Source: JAVBOF01 sp031550915 (GTDB lineage Bacteria; Bacillota; Clostridia; Christensenellales; MGBC116941). Taken from it: a DNA stretch of 6,245 bases. Below, one piece after another: positions 1-6,100 of the stretch (position 1 is its first letter; the number at the start of each line of letters is the position of its first letter). The stretch is taken from assembly GCA_031550915.1 (NCBI GenBank), contig JAVBOF010000012.1, positions 1-6,245 on the forward strand. The letters are read 5' to 3'. The notes below the pieces were generated by a model. That model was not told where the DNA came from and made no database searches. It was given only the letters and a program-made list of their open reading frames with translations. A program made the position numbers and the translations under genes.

Positions 1-308
1 CTTTGCACAGCAATGCCTCAGCCAATGGTAAAAAGCGTGGTATCGAGCTATATTATAAAACGGATAAGGAAAAGGAATACAGTGAAATTTTCGCCAAACA
101 TCTCAGGCAAATCTATCCAGGCAGCGTCAAAACCATCCGTATTACCGATGGTTTCAATGAATCCACCGACGTAGACGCACCCGTAGTATATGTTGAGCTT
201 GGCTACCATGACAACGAAGCTGACGCCGGGTGGATACACGACAACATACGACGTGCAGCACCGGCAATGGTATCCGCGATATCGGAAATCTTCAAGGGCA
301 ATGGTTAG
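1..308 (+). CDS. N-acetylmuramoyl-L-alanine amidase (Amidase_3), 3' end only
   Basis: This is the C-terminal part of a zinc-dependent peptidoglycan amidase, which cuts the bond between N-acetylmuramic acid and L-alanine of the stem peptide outside the membrane. The frame enters from outside the window: the codon at 3-5 is read as Leu of the LHSNAS motif, not as a TTG start. The His of LHSNAS matches the second zinc ligand in SLHxNA of the Amidase_3 family. The Glu in VELGYHDN (residues 65-72 of the visible part) matches the catalytic Glu of the family motif ExGFxSN. About 100 residues remain; the first zinc His and Glu ligands must lie upstream and are not visible. The protein ends in TAG at 306-308 soon after the catalytic domain, so no C-terminal wall-binding domain follows. 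Family assignment is firm. Whether the role is vegetative, sporulation or phage-derived is not shown. Confidence 0.85.
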   Translation, partial: LHSNASANGKKRGIELYYKTDKEKEYSEIFAKHLRQIYPGSVKTIRITDGFNESTDVDAPVVYVELGYHDNEADAGWIHDNIRRAAPAMVSAISEIFKGNG

Positions 309-802
309 GGTATCATAATCTGCTGCCCCGGATATAATTCCATGCTACCCAGCCTGTTTGCCGCGGCTATCGCGCTCCAATCCAAGCCATAGATCTGGGC
401 TATGGAAAACGGGCTTTCGCCTGCCCGGACGATGTGGACGGACCGTCCGCAGATGGCTTCCGGTATCTCCAATATAGTTCCGACATCAACTTGGTTCTTT
501 TCCAACCCGTTCTCGTACATGAGCATACGCATAGTCGTATTATACTGCGAGGCAATAGAATACACCGTCTCATCCTTTTTAGCCTTGTGACTGCGGGCTG
601 CCGGGATATTCCTCTTAGCCCCGCATTCATCACAATCACGCTCATATTTAAAGCAATAATCCTGCTTTGGTATCTTCAGCTCGCTTCCGCGCCTCAATTT
701 TTTTATCGTTTCCGGCCCATTTGCCCTCAGCACCATGCAAACAGGTATTCCGAACTTTGCAGATATCTTCTCTAGCCTGTCTCCCGCCTTCCAAACATAC
801 AT
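305..802 (-). CDS. Protein with three LysM repeats and a Cys cluster
   Basis: A 165-residue protein made almost wholly of LysM modules, which bind N-acetylglucosamine-containing glycans such as peptidoglycan. LysM1 spans about residues 1-46 (YVWKAGDRLEKISAKFGI ... LKIPK), LysM2 about 71-115 (ETVYSIASQYNT ... ILEIPE) and LysM3 about 121-165 (SVHIVRAGESPFSIAQIYGL ... QQIMIP). The linker holds C50, C57 and C60 (C-x6-C-x2-C), with further Cys at 22 and 118. No signal peptide or membrane segment is visible, since the first LysM begins at the start Met. Start choice: ATG at 802-800 has a GGAGGT site (816-811) 8 nt upstream. Absence of a signal peptide with several LysMs is typical of spore coat or cortex proteins such as SafA, which reach the spore from the mother cell; that role is inference. 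The TAA stop overlaps the stop of the convergent amidase gene by 4 bp. Confidence 0.85.
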   Translation of the reverse strand: MYVWKAGDRLEKISAKFGIPVCMVLRANGPETIKKLRRGSELKIPKQDYCFKYERDCDECGAKRNIPAARSHKAKKDETVYSIASQYNTTMRMLMYENGLEKNQVDVGTILEIPEAICGRSVHIVRAGESPFSIAQIYGLDWSAIAAANRLGSMELYPGQQIMIP

Positions 803-840
803 TACAGCACACCTCCATAATTACAAAAAACTCAACTTAC

Positions 841-869
841 TTTATAGGCTATGCTATATTGCGCGCCAA
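841..869 (-). promoter_or_regulatory. Candidate sigma-A promoter for the LysM gene
   Basis: On the minus strand, TTGGCG (869-864, 4 of 6 matches to TTGACA) and TATAAA (846-841, 5 of 6 matches to TATAAT) are separated by 17 bp. Transcription would start near 834, giving a short leader that contains the GGAGGT site. The string CATAGCCTA (853-845) overlaps it and also fits the sigma-K -10 pattern CATAnnnTA, but no matching -35 AC lies 16-17 bp upstream, so a sporulation promoter is only a weak alternative. Confidence 0.4.
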
Positions 870-887
870 TAATACCAGTGGTATAAT
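859..887 (+). promoter_or_regulatory. Sigma-A promoter with extended -10 for the riboswitch-folT transcript
   Basis: A perfect TATAAT (882-887) is preceded by TGG (879-881), giving an extended -10 element. A weak -35 (TTGCGC, 859-864) lies 17 bp upstream, as is common when an extended -10 is present. Transcription should start near 893-895, which is exactly where the P1 stem of the THF aptamer begins at 895. That coincidence supports both calls. Confidence 0.7.
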
Positions 888-894
888 TGGTTTG

Positions 895-990
895 TGCAGA
901 GTAGATACCGCGCGTTAAGTGTCGGAAGGATGGGAAGTCGCCTCCGAACGAAAGGGCTGGCCCCTGCGGTGCTGTATCGCGTCCGCTGCA
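895..990 (+). promoter_or_regulatory. Tetrahydrofolate (THF-I) riboswitch aptamer
   Basis: The conserved landmarks of the THF riboswitch appear in order: GAGTAGAT (899-906), GCGTTAAGTGT (912-922), GGATGGGAAGTCG (928-940), CGAA (949-952), GCGGTG (966-971) and GCGTCCGCTGC (979-989). Helices fit by base pairing. P1 is TGCAG (895-899) with CTGCA (986-990). P2 is GATAC (904-908) with GTATC (974-978), extended by CGC (909-911) with GCG (966-968). P3 is TCGGA (922-926) with TCCGA (943-947), continued by GG (928-929) with CC (941-942), and capped by loop 930-940. A small GGG/CCC hairpin (954-956/961-963) fills the variable arm. The element lies directly upstream of a folate transporter gene, the known THF-I context, and should turn expression off when reduced folate is abundant. 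Confidence 0.93.
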
Positions 991-1008
991 AAAGATAAAC
1001 GGAATGAT

Positions 1009-1050
1009 CCTCCTTTTATTGATTGTCGTGCTGCATTTTATAAAAGGAGG
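1009..1050 (+). promoter_or_regulatory. Expression platform: Shine-Dalgarno-sequestering hairpin
   Basis: CCTCCTTTTAT (1009-1019) is the exact reverse complement of ATAAAAGGAGG (1040-1050), giving an 11-bp uninterrupted stem with a 20-nt loop. The 3' arm contains the whole folT ribosome binding site (AAAGGAGG). No run of T follows the stem, so this is a translational switch and not a terminator. Ligand binding upstream is expected to favour this hairpin and block ribosome entry. Confidence 0.85.
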
Positions 1051-1057
1051 TATTTTT

Positions 1058-1843
1058 ATGCAAGTTGCAAGTATAAACGTTTCCCGTACCAGAAGGCTTG
1101 TTATCTGCGGTCTTTGCCTTGCGTTTGCTTTGGTCATGAAGCTTTTCAGCATCATGGTTCCAATGCTAGGTTTTGGCGCAATGCGCATAAGCCTGATCGG
1201 CATTTTTACGACCATACCGGCGCTGGCGTTCGGGCCGCTGTACGGCGCTATCGTCGGAGGCCTTTCCGACTTTGTCGGCTGGGTCATAAAGCCGGAAGGC
1301 GCCTGGATCCCCCTGCTCACTCTCACGTCAGTCCTCGCTGGATTGATGAAAGCGTATCTATGGATACTTGTCGGGAAGCTTAAGGCTAAAAGTCTTGTGA
1401 AGATATTTATATATGTTTTTGGCTTTATGCTGGTCTTTGGGTCGATAAATATTTGGGCATCGCATTTTTATGCAAACAGCGTCTATGCAGGTTTCCTGCA
1501 TAGTCTGAAGTCCGGTGGCCAGTCTCAGCTTGCTTTTGCTACTATTCTGCCTGTTTGTATCGGGGCGGTGGGATTACTTCTTATATGGGCAAACTCGCGT
1601 ATGGAAAAGCATCGTGACGCCTTAGGCTTTGGAGATATGTTTTTAAAGGTATTTTTTATAATGCTGTTCTCCGGGATAATAATATGTACGGTGAATACAT
1701 TTATTTTGATAAATATATTTGGTATACAGAAGGCATTTTTATTGTTCTACCTGCCTAGGATTATCGAAGAGATTGCCATGGCTATAATCCTTTCCTATCT
1801 GCTTTCCATCGTATATCCGCTTGCGCAAAAAAGGCTTATATAA
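1058..1843 (+). CDS. folT: Folate-type ECF transporter substrate-binding subunit (FolT)
   Basis: A 261-residue hydrophobic membrane protein, taken as the S component that binds folate and docks on the shared EcfA-EcfA'-EcfT energising module, which is encoded elsewhere. The N-terminal half shows the S-component pattern: TM1 (about 13-36), the segment MRISLIGIFTTIPALAFGPL (42-61), then YGAIVGGLSDFVGWVIKPEGAW (62-83), whose G-x-x-GGLSDxxG core is typical of FolT-like proteins, then WIPLLTLTSVLAGL (83-96). A further conserved-looking helix with FLLFYLPRIIEEI (228-240) lies near the C terminus. I count about eight membrane segments and 261 residues, where FolT proteins usually have six and about 170-200. 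Start: ATG 1058 has GGAGG 7 nt upstream; the in-frame ATG at 1004 lies within the regulatory hairpin region and has no site. The folate assignment rests mainly on the THF riboswitch. Other ECF vitamin subunits are possible from protein sequence alone. Confidence 0.85.
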   Translation: MQVASINVSRTRRLVICGLCLAFALVMKLFSIMVPMLGFGAMRISLIGIFTTIPALAFGPLYGAIVGGLSDFVGWVIKPEGAWIPLLTLTSVLAGLMKAYLWILVGKLKAKSLVKIFIYVFGFMLVFGSINIWASHFYANSVYAGFLHSLKSGGQSQLAFATILPVCIGAVGLLLIWANSRMEKHRDALGFGDMFLKVFFIMLFSGIIICTVNTFILINIFGIQKAFLLFYLPRIIEEIAMAIILSYLLSIVYPLAQKRLI

Positions 1844-1863
1844 ATACTATCGATAATACAAAC

Positions 1864-1904
1864 CCCTTCTCTAAAGGGCTTTGCGCTGCAGTTGCAGCTA
1901 AAAG
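1864..1904 (+). other. Two hairpins in the folT-secA spacer, possible weak terminator
   Basis: CCCTT (1864-1868) pairs with AAGGG (1874-1878), then GCTGCA (1885-1890) pairs with TGCAGC (1893-1898), the latter flanked by CTTT (1879-1882) and AAAG (1901-1904). Neither hairpin is followed by a run of T, so a factor-independent terminator is not supported. They may slow polymerase, protect the folT mRNA end, or mean nothing. Read-through from folT into secA remains possible. Confidence 0.3.
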
Positions 1905-1955
1905 GTCTTGAGTGAGATGAAATTTGACTTTATTTCGAACTATATGTCAGATCGG

Positions 1956-1984
1956 TTGATAGATAGTCTCAACAGTGATAAAAT
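1956..1984 (+). promoter_or_regulatory. Sigma-A promoter for secA
   Basis: TTGATA (1956-1961, 5 of 6) and TAAAAT (1979-1984, 5 of 6) are 17 bp apart, and TGA (1976-1978) supplies a TGn extended -10. Transcription would start near 1991, 24 nt before the chosen secA ATG. This placement excludes the in-frame ATG at 1988 as the start for transcripts from this promoter. Confidence 0.7.
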
Positions 1985-2014
1985 GATATGATTATCAATT
2001 TGGATGGTGACTTT

Positions 2015-4711
2015 ATGGGATTTTTTCAGAAACTACTGGGCGGCTCTAACGAAGCCAAACTAAAGGATATATACAAGATAGCGGACCGCATCGAAGCCCT
2101 AGAACAGGATATGCAGGCTCTTTCTGATGCCGGGTTGCGCTCTAAGACGGATGAGTTCCGTAAAAGACTTGCAGACGGAGAAACGCTTGACGATATATTG
2201 CCGGAAGCGTTTGCCGTTGTGCGCGAAGCGGCAGTCCGAACCGTTGGGATGCGCCACTACCGTGTACAGCTCGTTGGCGGAATTGTATTGCACCAGGGTA
2301 GGATATCCGAAATGAAAACCGGTGAAGGTAAAACCCTCGTTGCAACTTTACCCAGCTATCTAAACGCGTTGGAAGGCAAGGGCGTGCATATTGTCACCGT
2401 CAATGATTACCTTGCGAAGCGCGACAGTGAATGGATGGGCAGCATTCACCGGTTCCTCGGCCTAAAAGTCGGGCTTATCGTTCATGACATGGATAATGAC
2501 GAGCGCAGGGAAAGTTATGCGGCCGACATTACCTATGGTACGAATAACGAACTTGGTTTCGATTACCTTCGAGACAATATGGTCATTTACAAAGAGGAAA
2601 TGGTTCAACGCGACCATAATTACGCAATTGTCGACGAGGTCGACAGTATTCTGATAGATGAAGCAAGGACTCCTCTCATCATATCAGGCCAGGGGGACAA
2701 ATCCACCGAAATGTACACGAGGGCGGATAATTTCGTGCGTAAACTTCGCGATGAAGAAGACTATAAGGTCGATAAAAAGGACCGCTCCTGTATTTTAACA
2801 GAGGAAGGCGTAGTTAAGGCGGAGCAATTCTTTGGTGTTGAAAACCTTGGCAATATTGAAAACACGGAGCTGAACCACCATATCAACCAGGCTTTGAAAG
2901 CAAAGACGCTCATGATACGTGATGTTGATTACGTTGTGCAGGACGGACAAGTTATAATCGTAGATGAATTCACAGGAAGGCTTATGACCGGCCGCCGATA
3001 TAGCGATGGCCTGCACCAAGCCATAGAAGCAAAAGAAAAAGTCAAAGTGGAACATGAAAGCAAAACGCTTGCGACAATAACCTTCCAGAACTATTTCAGG
3101 ATGTATCCCAAGCTTTCAGGAATGACCGGTACCGCAAAGACGGAAGAAGAGGAGTTCCAAGGTATCTACGGGCTGGATGTCGTAGAGATCCCAACAAATA
3201 TGGCTATGGTCCGCGAGGATTACAACGATGTTGTAATGGTAAGCGAGGAGGCCAAGTTCAACAAGGTGGTCGAAGAGGTTGCCGAGAGGCATAAATCCGG
3301 CCAGCCGATACTGATCGGTACAGTTTCGGTAGAAAAATCAGAGATCCTTTCCGGAATGCTGAAGCGTATTGGTGTTAAGCATGAGGTTTTGAACGCTAAG
3401 TTCCACCGCAAGGAAGCCGAGATAGTTGCTCAGGCCGGGCAATACGGTACGGTGACAATAGCTACTAACATGGCCGGCCGCGGCACGGATATTTTGCTTG
3501 GCGGTAATCCGGATTTTATGGCACGACGGGAAATGCGGCAACAGGAATTTGAAGATGAGCTTATAAACGAAGCAACCAGCCATGCATTGACGGATGATGC
3601 CGATATCAAGAAAGCCCGTGAAGTCTATCAGCAGCTTTTGGAAAAGTATAAGAAAGAATGTGACGAAGAGCACGATAAGGTCGTTTCTGTAGGAGGGCTC
3701 CATATCATTGGTACCGAAAGGCACGAAAGCAGGCGGATAGACAACCAGCTTCGTGGCCGTGCTGGAAGGCAGGGAGACCCCGGTTCATCCCGTTTCTATA
3801 TTGCGCTTGAAGATGACCTTATGAAGCTATTCGGCTCGGAACGGATCAAAGGCTTTTTGGATAGGCTCAGCGGCGACGAAGAGGTCCCGATAGAATACGG
3901 TATGCTCTCAAAGCAGATCGAGTCGGCGCAGAGGAAGGTTGAAGGCCGTAACTTCCAGATCCGTAAACACGTCCTTCAATATGACGATGTTATGAACAAG
4001 CAAAGGGAGATCATATACGGACAGCGCAAAAAAGTGCTTCTGGGCGAAGATATGCGCGGCAATATCATGGAGATGCTGGATAATTATCTGGAGGATATGG
4101 TCCAGATCTATTTCACATCCGATGAATATGATGATACGTGGGATTACAAAGGTTTCAATGATTTTTGTTCCCGACTGTTTCTTAAGAAGAACAAACAATT
4201 GGTCAGGGAAGAGGAATTATCCGAATTATTCAAGGATATGATACTTGAGGAAGCAAAAAAAGCCGCTCATGAAGCTTACGATACAAAAGAAGCTGAGATC
4301 AACCAAGCCGGCCTGGATATGAGGGAGATAGAGCGGATCATACTTTTGCGCACCGTTGACCGTATGTGGACCGACCATATCGACGCGATGGACCAGTTTA
4401 GACAGGGTATAAGCCTGCGCGCATATGCACAGCGCGATCCTGTCATAGAATATAGCATGGAAGGCTTTGAGATGTTCGAGGAGATGAACCGGAACATACG
4501 CGATGAGACCCTCACTATTTTATTCCACCTGCAGGCGGAGGATAAAGTCCAGCGCAAACGCGTCGCCGAAAATGTTGAGGCCACCACCTCCGAGATGCAG
4601 GAAAAGCGCGAAGCTTCAAAAACACCGGCTAAGTCGGATAAGAAAGTCGGGCGCAACGAGCCGTGTCCATGCGGAAGCGGTAAGAAATATAAAAACTGCC
4701 ACGGCGCATAA
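2015..4711 (+). CDS. secA: Preprotein translocase ATPase SecA
   Basis: The motor that drives unfolded preproteins through SecYEG, hydrolysing ATP at the inner face of the membrane. The 898-residue product is full length. Walker A is KTGEGKT (101-107). The DEAD-like Walker B is VDEVD (206-210), followed by IDEARTPLI. The preprotein cross-linking domain occupies roughly 225-365. NBD2 carries ATNMAGRGTDILLGG (483-497) and GTERHESRRIDNQLRGRAGR (566-585). The scaffold and two-helix-finger region includes RTVDRMWTDHIDAMDQFRQG (779-798). A charged linker leads to the C-terminal zinc motif CPCGSGKKYKNCH (884-896), which contacts SecB, ribosome or lipid in other species. Start: ATG 2015 gives the family N terminus MGFFQKLLGGSNE and has GGTGA (2006-2010) upstream; ATG 1988 would add nine atypical residues and precedes the predicted transcript. 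No terminator separates it from prfB, so an operon is likely. Only one SecA can be seen here. Confidence 0.97.
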   Translation: MGFFQKLLGGSNEAKLKDIYKIADRIEALEQDMQALSDAGLRSKTDEFRKRLADGETLDDILPEAFAVVREAAVRTVGMRHYRVQLVGGIVLHQGRISEMKTGEGKTLVATLPSYLNALEGKGVHIVTVNDYLAKRDSEWMGSIHRFLGLKVGLIVHDMDNDERRESYAADITYGTNNELGFDYLRDNMVIYKEEMVQRDHNYAIVDEVDSILIDEARTPLIISGQGDKSTEMYTRADNFVRKLRDEEDYKVDKKDRSCILTEEGVVKAEQFFGVENLGNIENTELNHHINQALKAKTLMIRDVDYVVQDGQVIIVDEFTGRLMTGRRYSDGLHQAIEAKEKVKVEHESKTLATITFQNYFRMYPKLSGMTGTAKTEEEEFQGIYGLDVVEIPTNMAMVREDYNDVVMVSEEAKFNKVVEEVAERHKSGQPILIGTVSVEKSEILSGMLKRIGVKHEVLNAKFHRKEAEIVAQAGQYGTVTIATNMAGRGTDILLGGNPDFMARREMRQQEFEDELINEATSHALTDDADIKKAREVYQQLLEKYKKECDEEHDKVVSVGGLHIIGTERHESRRIDNQLRGRAGRQGDPGSSRFYIALEDDLMKLFGSERIKGFLDRLSGDEEVPIEYGMLSKQIESAQRKVEGRNFQIRKHVLQYDDVMNKQREIIYGQRKKVLLGEDMRGNIMEMLDNYLEDMVQIYFTSDEYDDTWDYKGFNDFCSRLFLKKNKQLVREEELSELFKDMILEEAKKAAHEAYDTKEAEINQAGLDMREIERIILLRTVDRMWTDHIDAMDQFRQGISLRAYAQRDPVIEYSMEGFEMFEEMNRNIRDETLTILFHLQAEDKVQRKRVAENVEATTSEMQEKREASKTPAKSDKKVGRNEPCPCGSGKKYKNCHGA

Positions 4712-4882
4712 ATTAAGGCACAGATAGAAAGCAGTCTGTACAGCGGAGAAGCGAACTCTCCGCCGCAGCGGATAATGGAGAGCACGCAAGACCGTGAAGC
4801 GGAGCGGCAGGACAATTCATTCGTCCGGTAACGATCCCCTTTGCCACGGGAACTAATATAAAAATCAAAAAGAGGTGATTCT
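4712..4882 (+). other. secA-prfB spacer: fold-prone leader of unknown identity
   Basis: 171 nt with no gene, no T-tailed terminator and no convincing sigma-A promoter: TTGCCA at 4841-4846 lacks a -10 at usual spacing. The GC-rich part can fold in several ways. GCGGAGA (4743-4749) pairs with TCTCCGC (4757-4763). CTCTCC (4756-4761) can instead pair with GGAGAG (4777-4782), and CTCCGC (4758-4763) with GCGGAG (4799-4804). Further down, CCGTG (4792-4796) pairs with CACGG (4845-4849), enclosing GCA/TGC (4807-4809/4842-4844) and GGAC/GTCC (4810-4813/4823-4826). I do not recognise it as a known RNA class. It may be a structured prfB leader or simply spacer. Confidence 0.3.
4871..4878 (+). promoter_or_regulatory. 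Ribosome binding site that fixes the TTG start of prfB
   Basis: AGAGGTGA is a strong match to the 16S rRNA 3' end (AGGAGGTGA, one mismatch) and lies 4 nt before TTG 4883-4885. It is the only good site upstream of the RF2 coding region, and it places initiation before the in-frame UGA, so translation has to pass through the frameshift site. Confidence 0.85.
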
Positions 4883-5981
4883 TTGGTTCAGTTCGATGAA
4901 CATTTGGCAAAACTGCGTGAATTAGAAAAGACTTTAAGAATGGTCGGTGATTCACTTTGACATCGCTTCCTTAAACGATGAACTCCAATCATTGAAAAAG
5001 GATATGGAAGCGGAGGACTTTTGGACAGATCTTGAAAAAGCGCAGAAAGTCAACCAAAAGATAAAAGGCATTGAAAGCCGTATCAATATATATAATTCCC
5101 TGTACGGAAGCGTCGAAGACACACTTTTATTATTGGAGATGTCCATAGAAGAAAACGATGAGTCCACCGCGCTGGAAGCTGCCGATTCATTGCCTCGTCT
5201 AAGCGCCGCTGTTGAGGATATGCGCCTTTCAACCATGCTTAAAGGCCAATACGATTCGCATGACGCTATATTGTCGCTTCATGCGGGGGCGGGCGGTACC
5301 GAAGCTCAGGATTGGGCGGACATGCTCTACCGTATGTATACGCGTTGGTGTGAAAAGAAAGGCTATGCGCTGAAGGTGCTGGATTATATCGCAGGAGATG
5401 AGGCTGGCACCAAAAGCGTTTCATTTGAAGTGAGCGGTTTGAACGCATACGGATATTTAAAGGCGGAAAAGGGAGTCCACAGGCTTGTAAGGATATCCCC
5501 GTTCGATTCCTCCGCCAGAAGGCACACGTCTTTTGCCTCGTTAGATGTTATGCCGGTCATTGAGGATGATAACGAGATATCGATCAACACGGACGAACTG
5601 CGCGTCGATACTTACCGGGCAAGCGGTGCCGGCGGTCAGCACGTTAATAAAACGGACAGCGCGATACGAATCACACATTTACCTACGGGTATAGTTGTGC
5701 AGTGCCAAAACGAGCGCAGTCAGATACAAAACCGCGAAACTGCTATGAAAATGCTTAAAAGCAAGCTTTTGGAATTGAGGGACAGGGAGAACGAAGCGAA
5801 AATAAACGAGCTTAAGGGAGATATGAAAAAGATCGAGTGGGGCAGTCAAATTCGGTCCTATGTCTTTCATCCCTACAGCATGGTCAAGGATCACCGTACA
5901 AACGCAGAAACCGGTAACGTTCAGGCCGTTATGGATGGCGATATAGACATCTTTATCAATACATACCTGCAGAGTACTTAA
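4883..5981 (+). CDS. prfB: Peptide chain release factor 2 (RF2), expressed by +1 frameshift
   Basis: RF2 reads UGA and UAA in the ribosomal A site and triggers release of the finished peptide. Translation starts at TTG 4883, runs 25 codons (MVQFDEHLAKLRELE ... GDSL) to an in-frame TGA at 4958-4960, and must shift +1 there to continue as DIASLNDELQ. The joined reading is 4883-4957 plus 4959-5981, 365 residues, the same length as E. coli RF2. In this numbering the stop-codon-reading SPF motif is at 205-207 and the GGQ catalytic motif at 250-252, both as in E. coli. Residue 246 is Ala, where E. coli K-12 has the unusual Thr. The domain 1 helices, the GAGGTEAQDWADML segment and the ITHLPTGIVVQCQNERSQ segment are all present. 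The unspliced downstream frame alone starts at ATG 4947 without a ribosome site. It follows secA as in B. subtilis and is probably co-transcribed with it. Confidence 0.97.
4941..4961 (+). promoter_or_regulatory. prfB: Programmed +1 frameshift site of prfB
   Basis: The slippery CTT (4955-4957) is followed by TGA C (4958-4961), the universal RF2 autoregulatory signal. When RF2 is scarce, slow termination at TGA lets the Leu tRNA slip from CUU to UUU and decoding resumes at GAC 4959-4961. The usual Shine-Dalgarno-like stimulator, AGGGGG three nt before CTT in E. coli, is not present in that form. The nearest match is GGTGA (4946-4950), preceded by GGTC (4942-4945). Confidence 0.93.
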
Positions 5982-5984
5982 CGG

Positions 5985-6013
5985 TGCGGCCCATTATCAT
6001 TGATTGAGCCGCA
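5985..6013 (+). other. Hairpin just after the prfB stop codon
   Basis: TGCGGC (5985-5990) pairs perfectly with GCCGCA (6008-6013) across a 17-nt loop. It begins 4 nt after the prfB TAA. The nearest T run (6028-6032) is 14 nt past the stem, so it is not a standard terminator; it could block 3' exonucleases or assist the terminator downstream. Confidence 0.35.
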
Positions 6014-6049
6014 GATACCAGAAAGCCTTTTTCGTTAACTATATAATAT

Positions 6050-6085
6050 AAAAAGCACCATACATAATGCGATGGTGCCTTTTTT
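6050..6085. terminator. Bidirectional factor-independent terminator between prfB and tuf
   Basis: GCACCAT (6055-6061) pairs with ATGGTGC (6072-6078). On the + strand the stem is followed by C and six T (6080-6085), which ends the secA-prfB transcript. On the - strand the same stem is followed by five T (complement of A 6050-6054) and an AT-rich tail, so it also suits the convergent tuf transcript. Confidence 0.88.
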
Positions 6086-6100
6086 GAAATATTTGTTCTG

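Noticed and set aside
1004..1057. Longer FolT starting at ATG 1004
   Set aside because: This ATG has no ribosome site, would run through the SD-masking hairpin, and adds residues with no family match. ATG 1058 has a perfect site at the right distance.
832..1326. 164-residue open frame on the minus strand
   Set aside because: It lies opposite the riboswitch and folT, has low-complexity basic composition and no recognisable domain; it is a shadow of the + strand features.
919..1383. 154-residue + strand open frame covering the riboswitch
   Set aside because: It starts inside the aptamer and overlaps folT in another frame; the Cys/Arg-rich product matches nothing.
1924..1952. TTGACT (1924-1929) as the -35 of a second secA promoter
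   Set aside because: At 17 bp spacing the -10 would be TCAGAT, a poor match; TATATG is only 11 bp away. The 1956-1984 promoter is far better.
4276..4815. 179-residue minus-strand open frame under the secA 3' end
   Set aside because: Ser/Arg-rich shadow of secA with no domain pattern and no independent promoter evidence.
4841..4862. TTGCCA with TATAAA as a prfB promoter
   Set aside because: The boxes are only 10 bp apart, and no other -10 sits 16-18 bp downstream of TTGCCA.
4947..5981. RF2 starting at ATG 4947 as a normal gene
   Set aside because: There is no ribosome site for ATG 4947, it would lose the conserved N-terminal residues, and CTT-TGA-C with an upstream 25-codon frame behind a strong site shows programmed frameshifting.
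6042..6047. TATAAT as a + strand promoter after prfB
   Set aside because: No -35 lies at a suitable distance and it is followed at once by the terminator; the AT-rich stretch fits the tail of the minus-strand terminator better.
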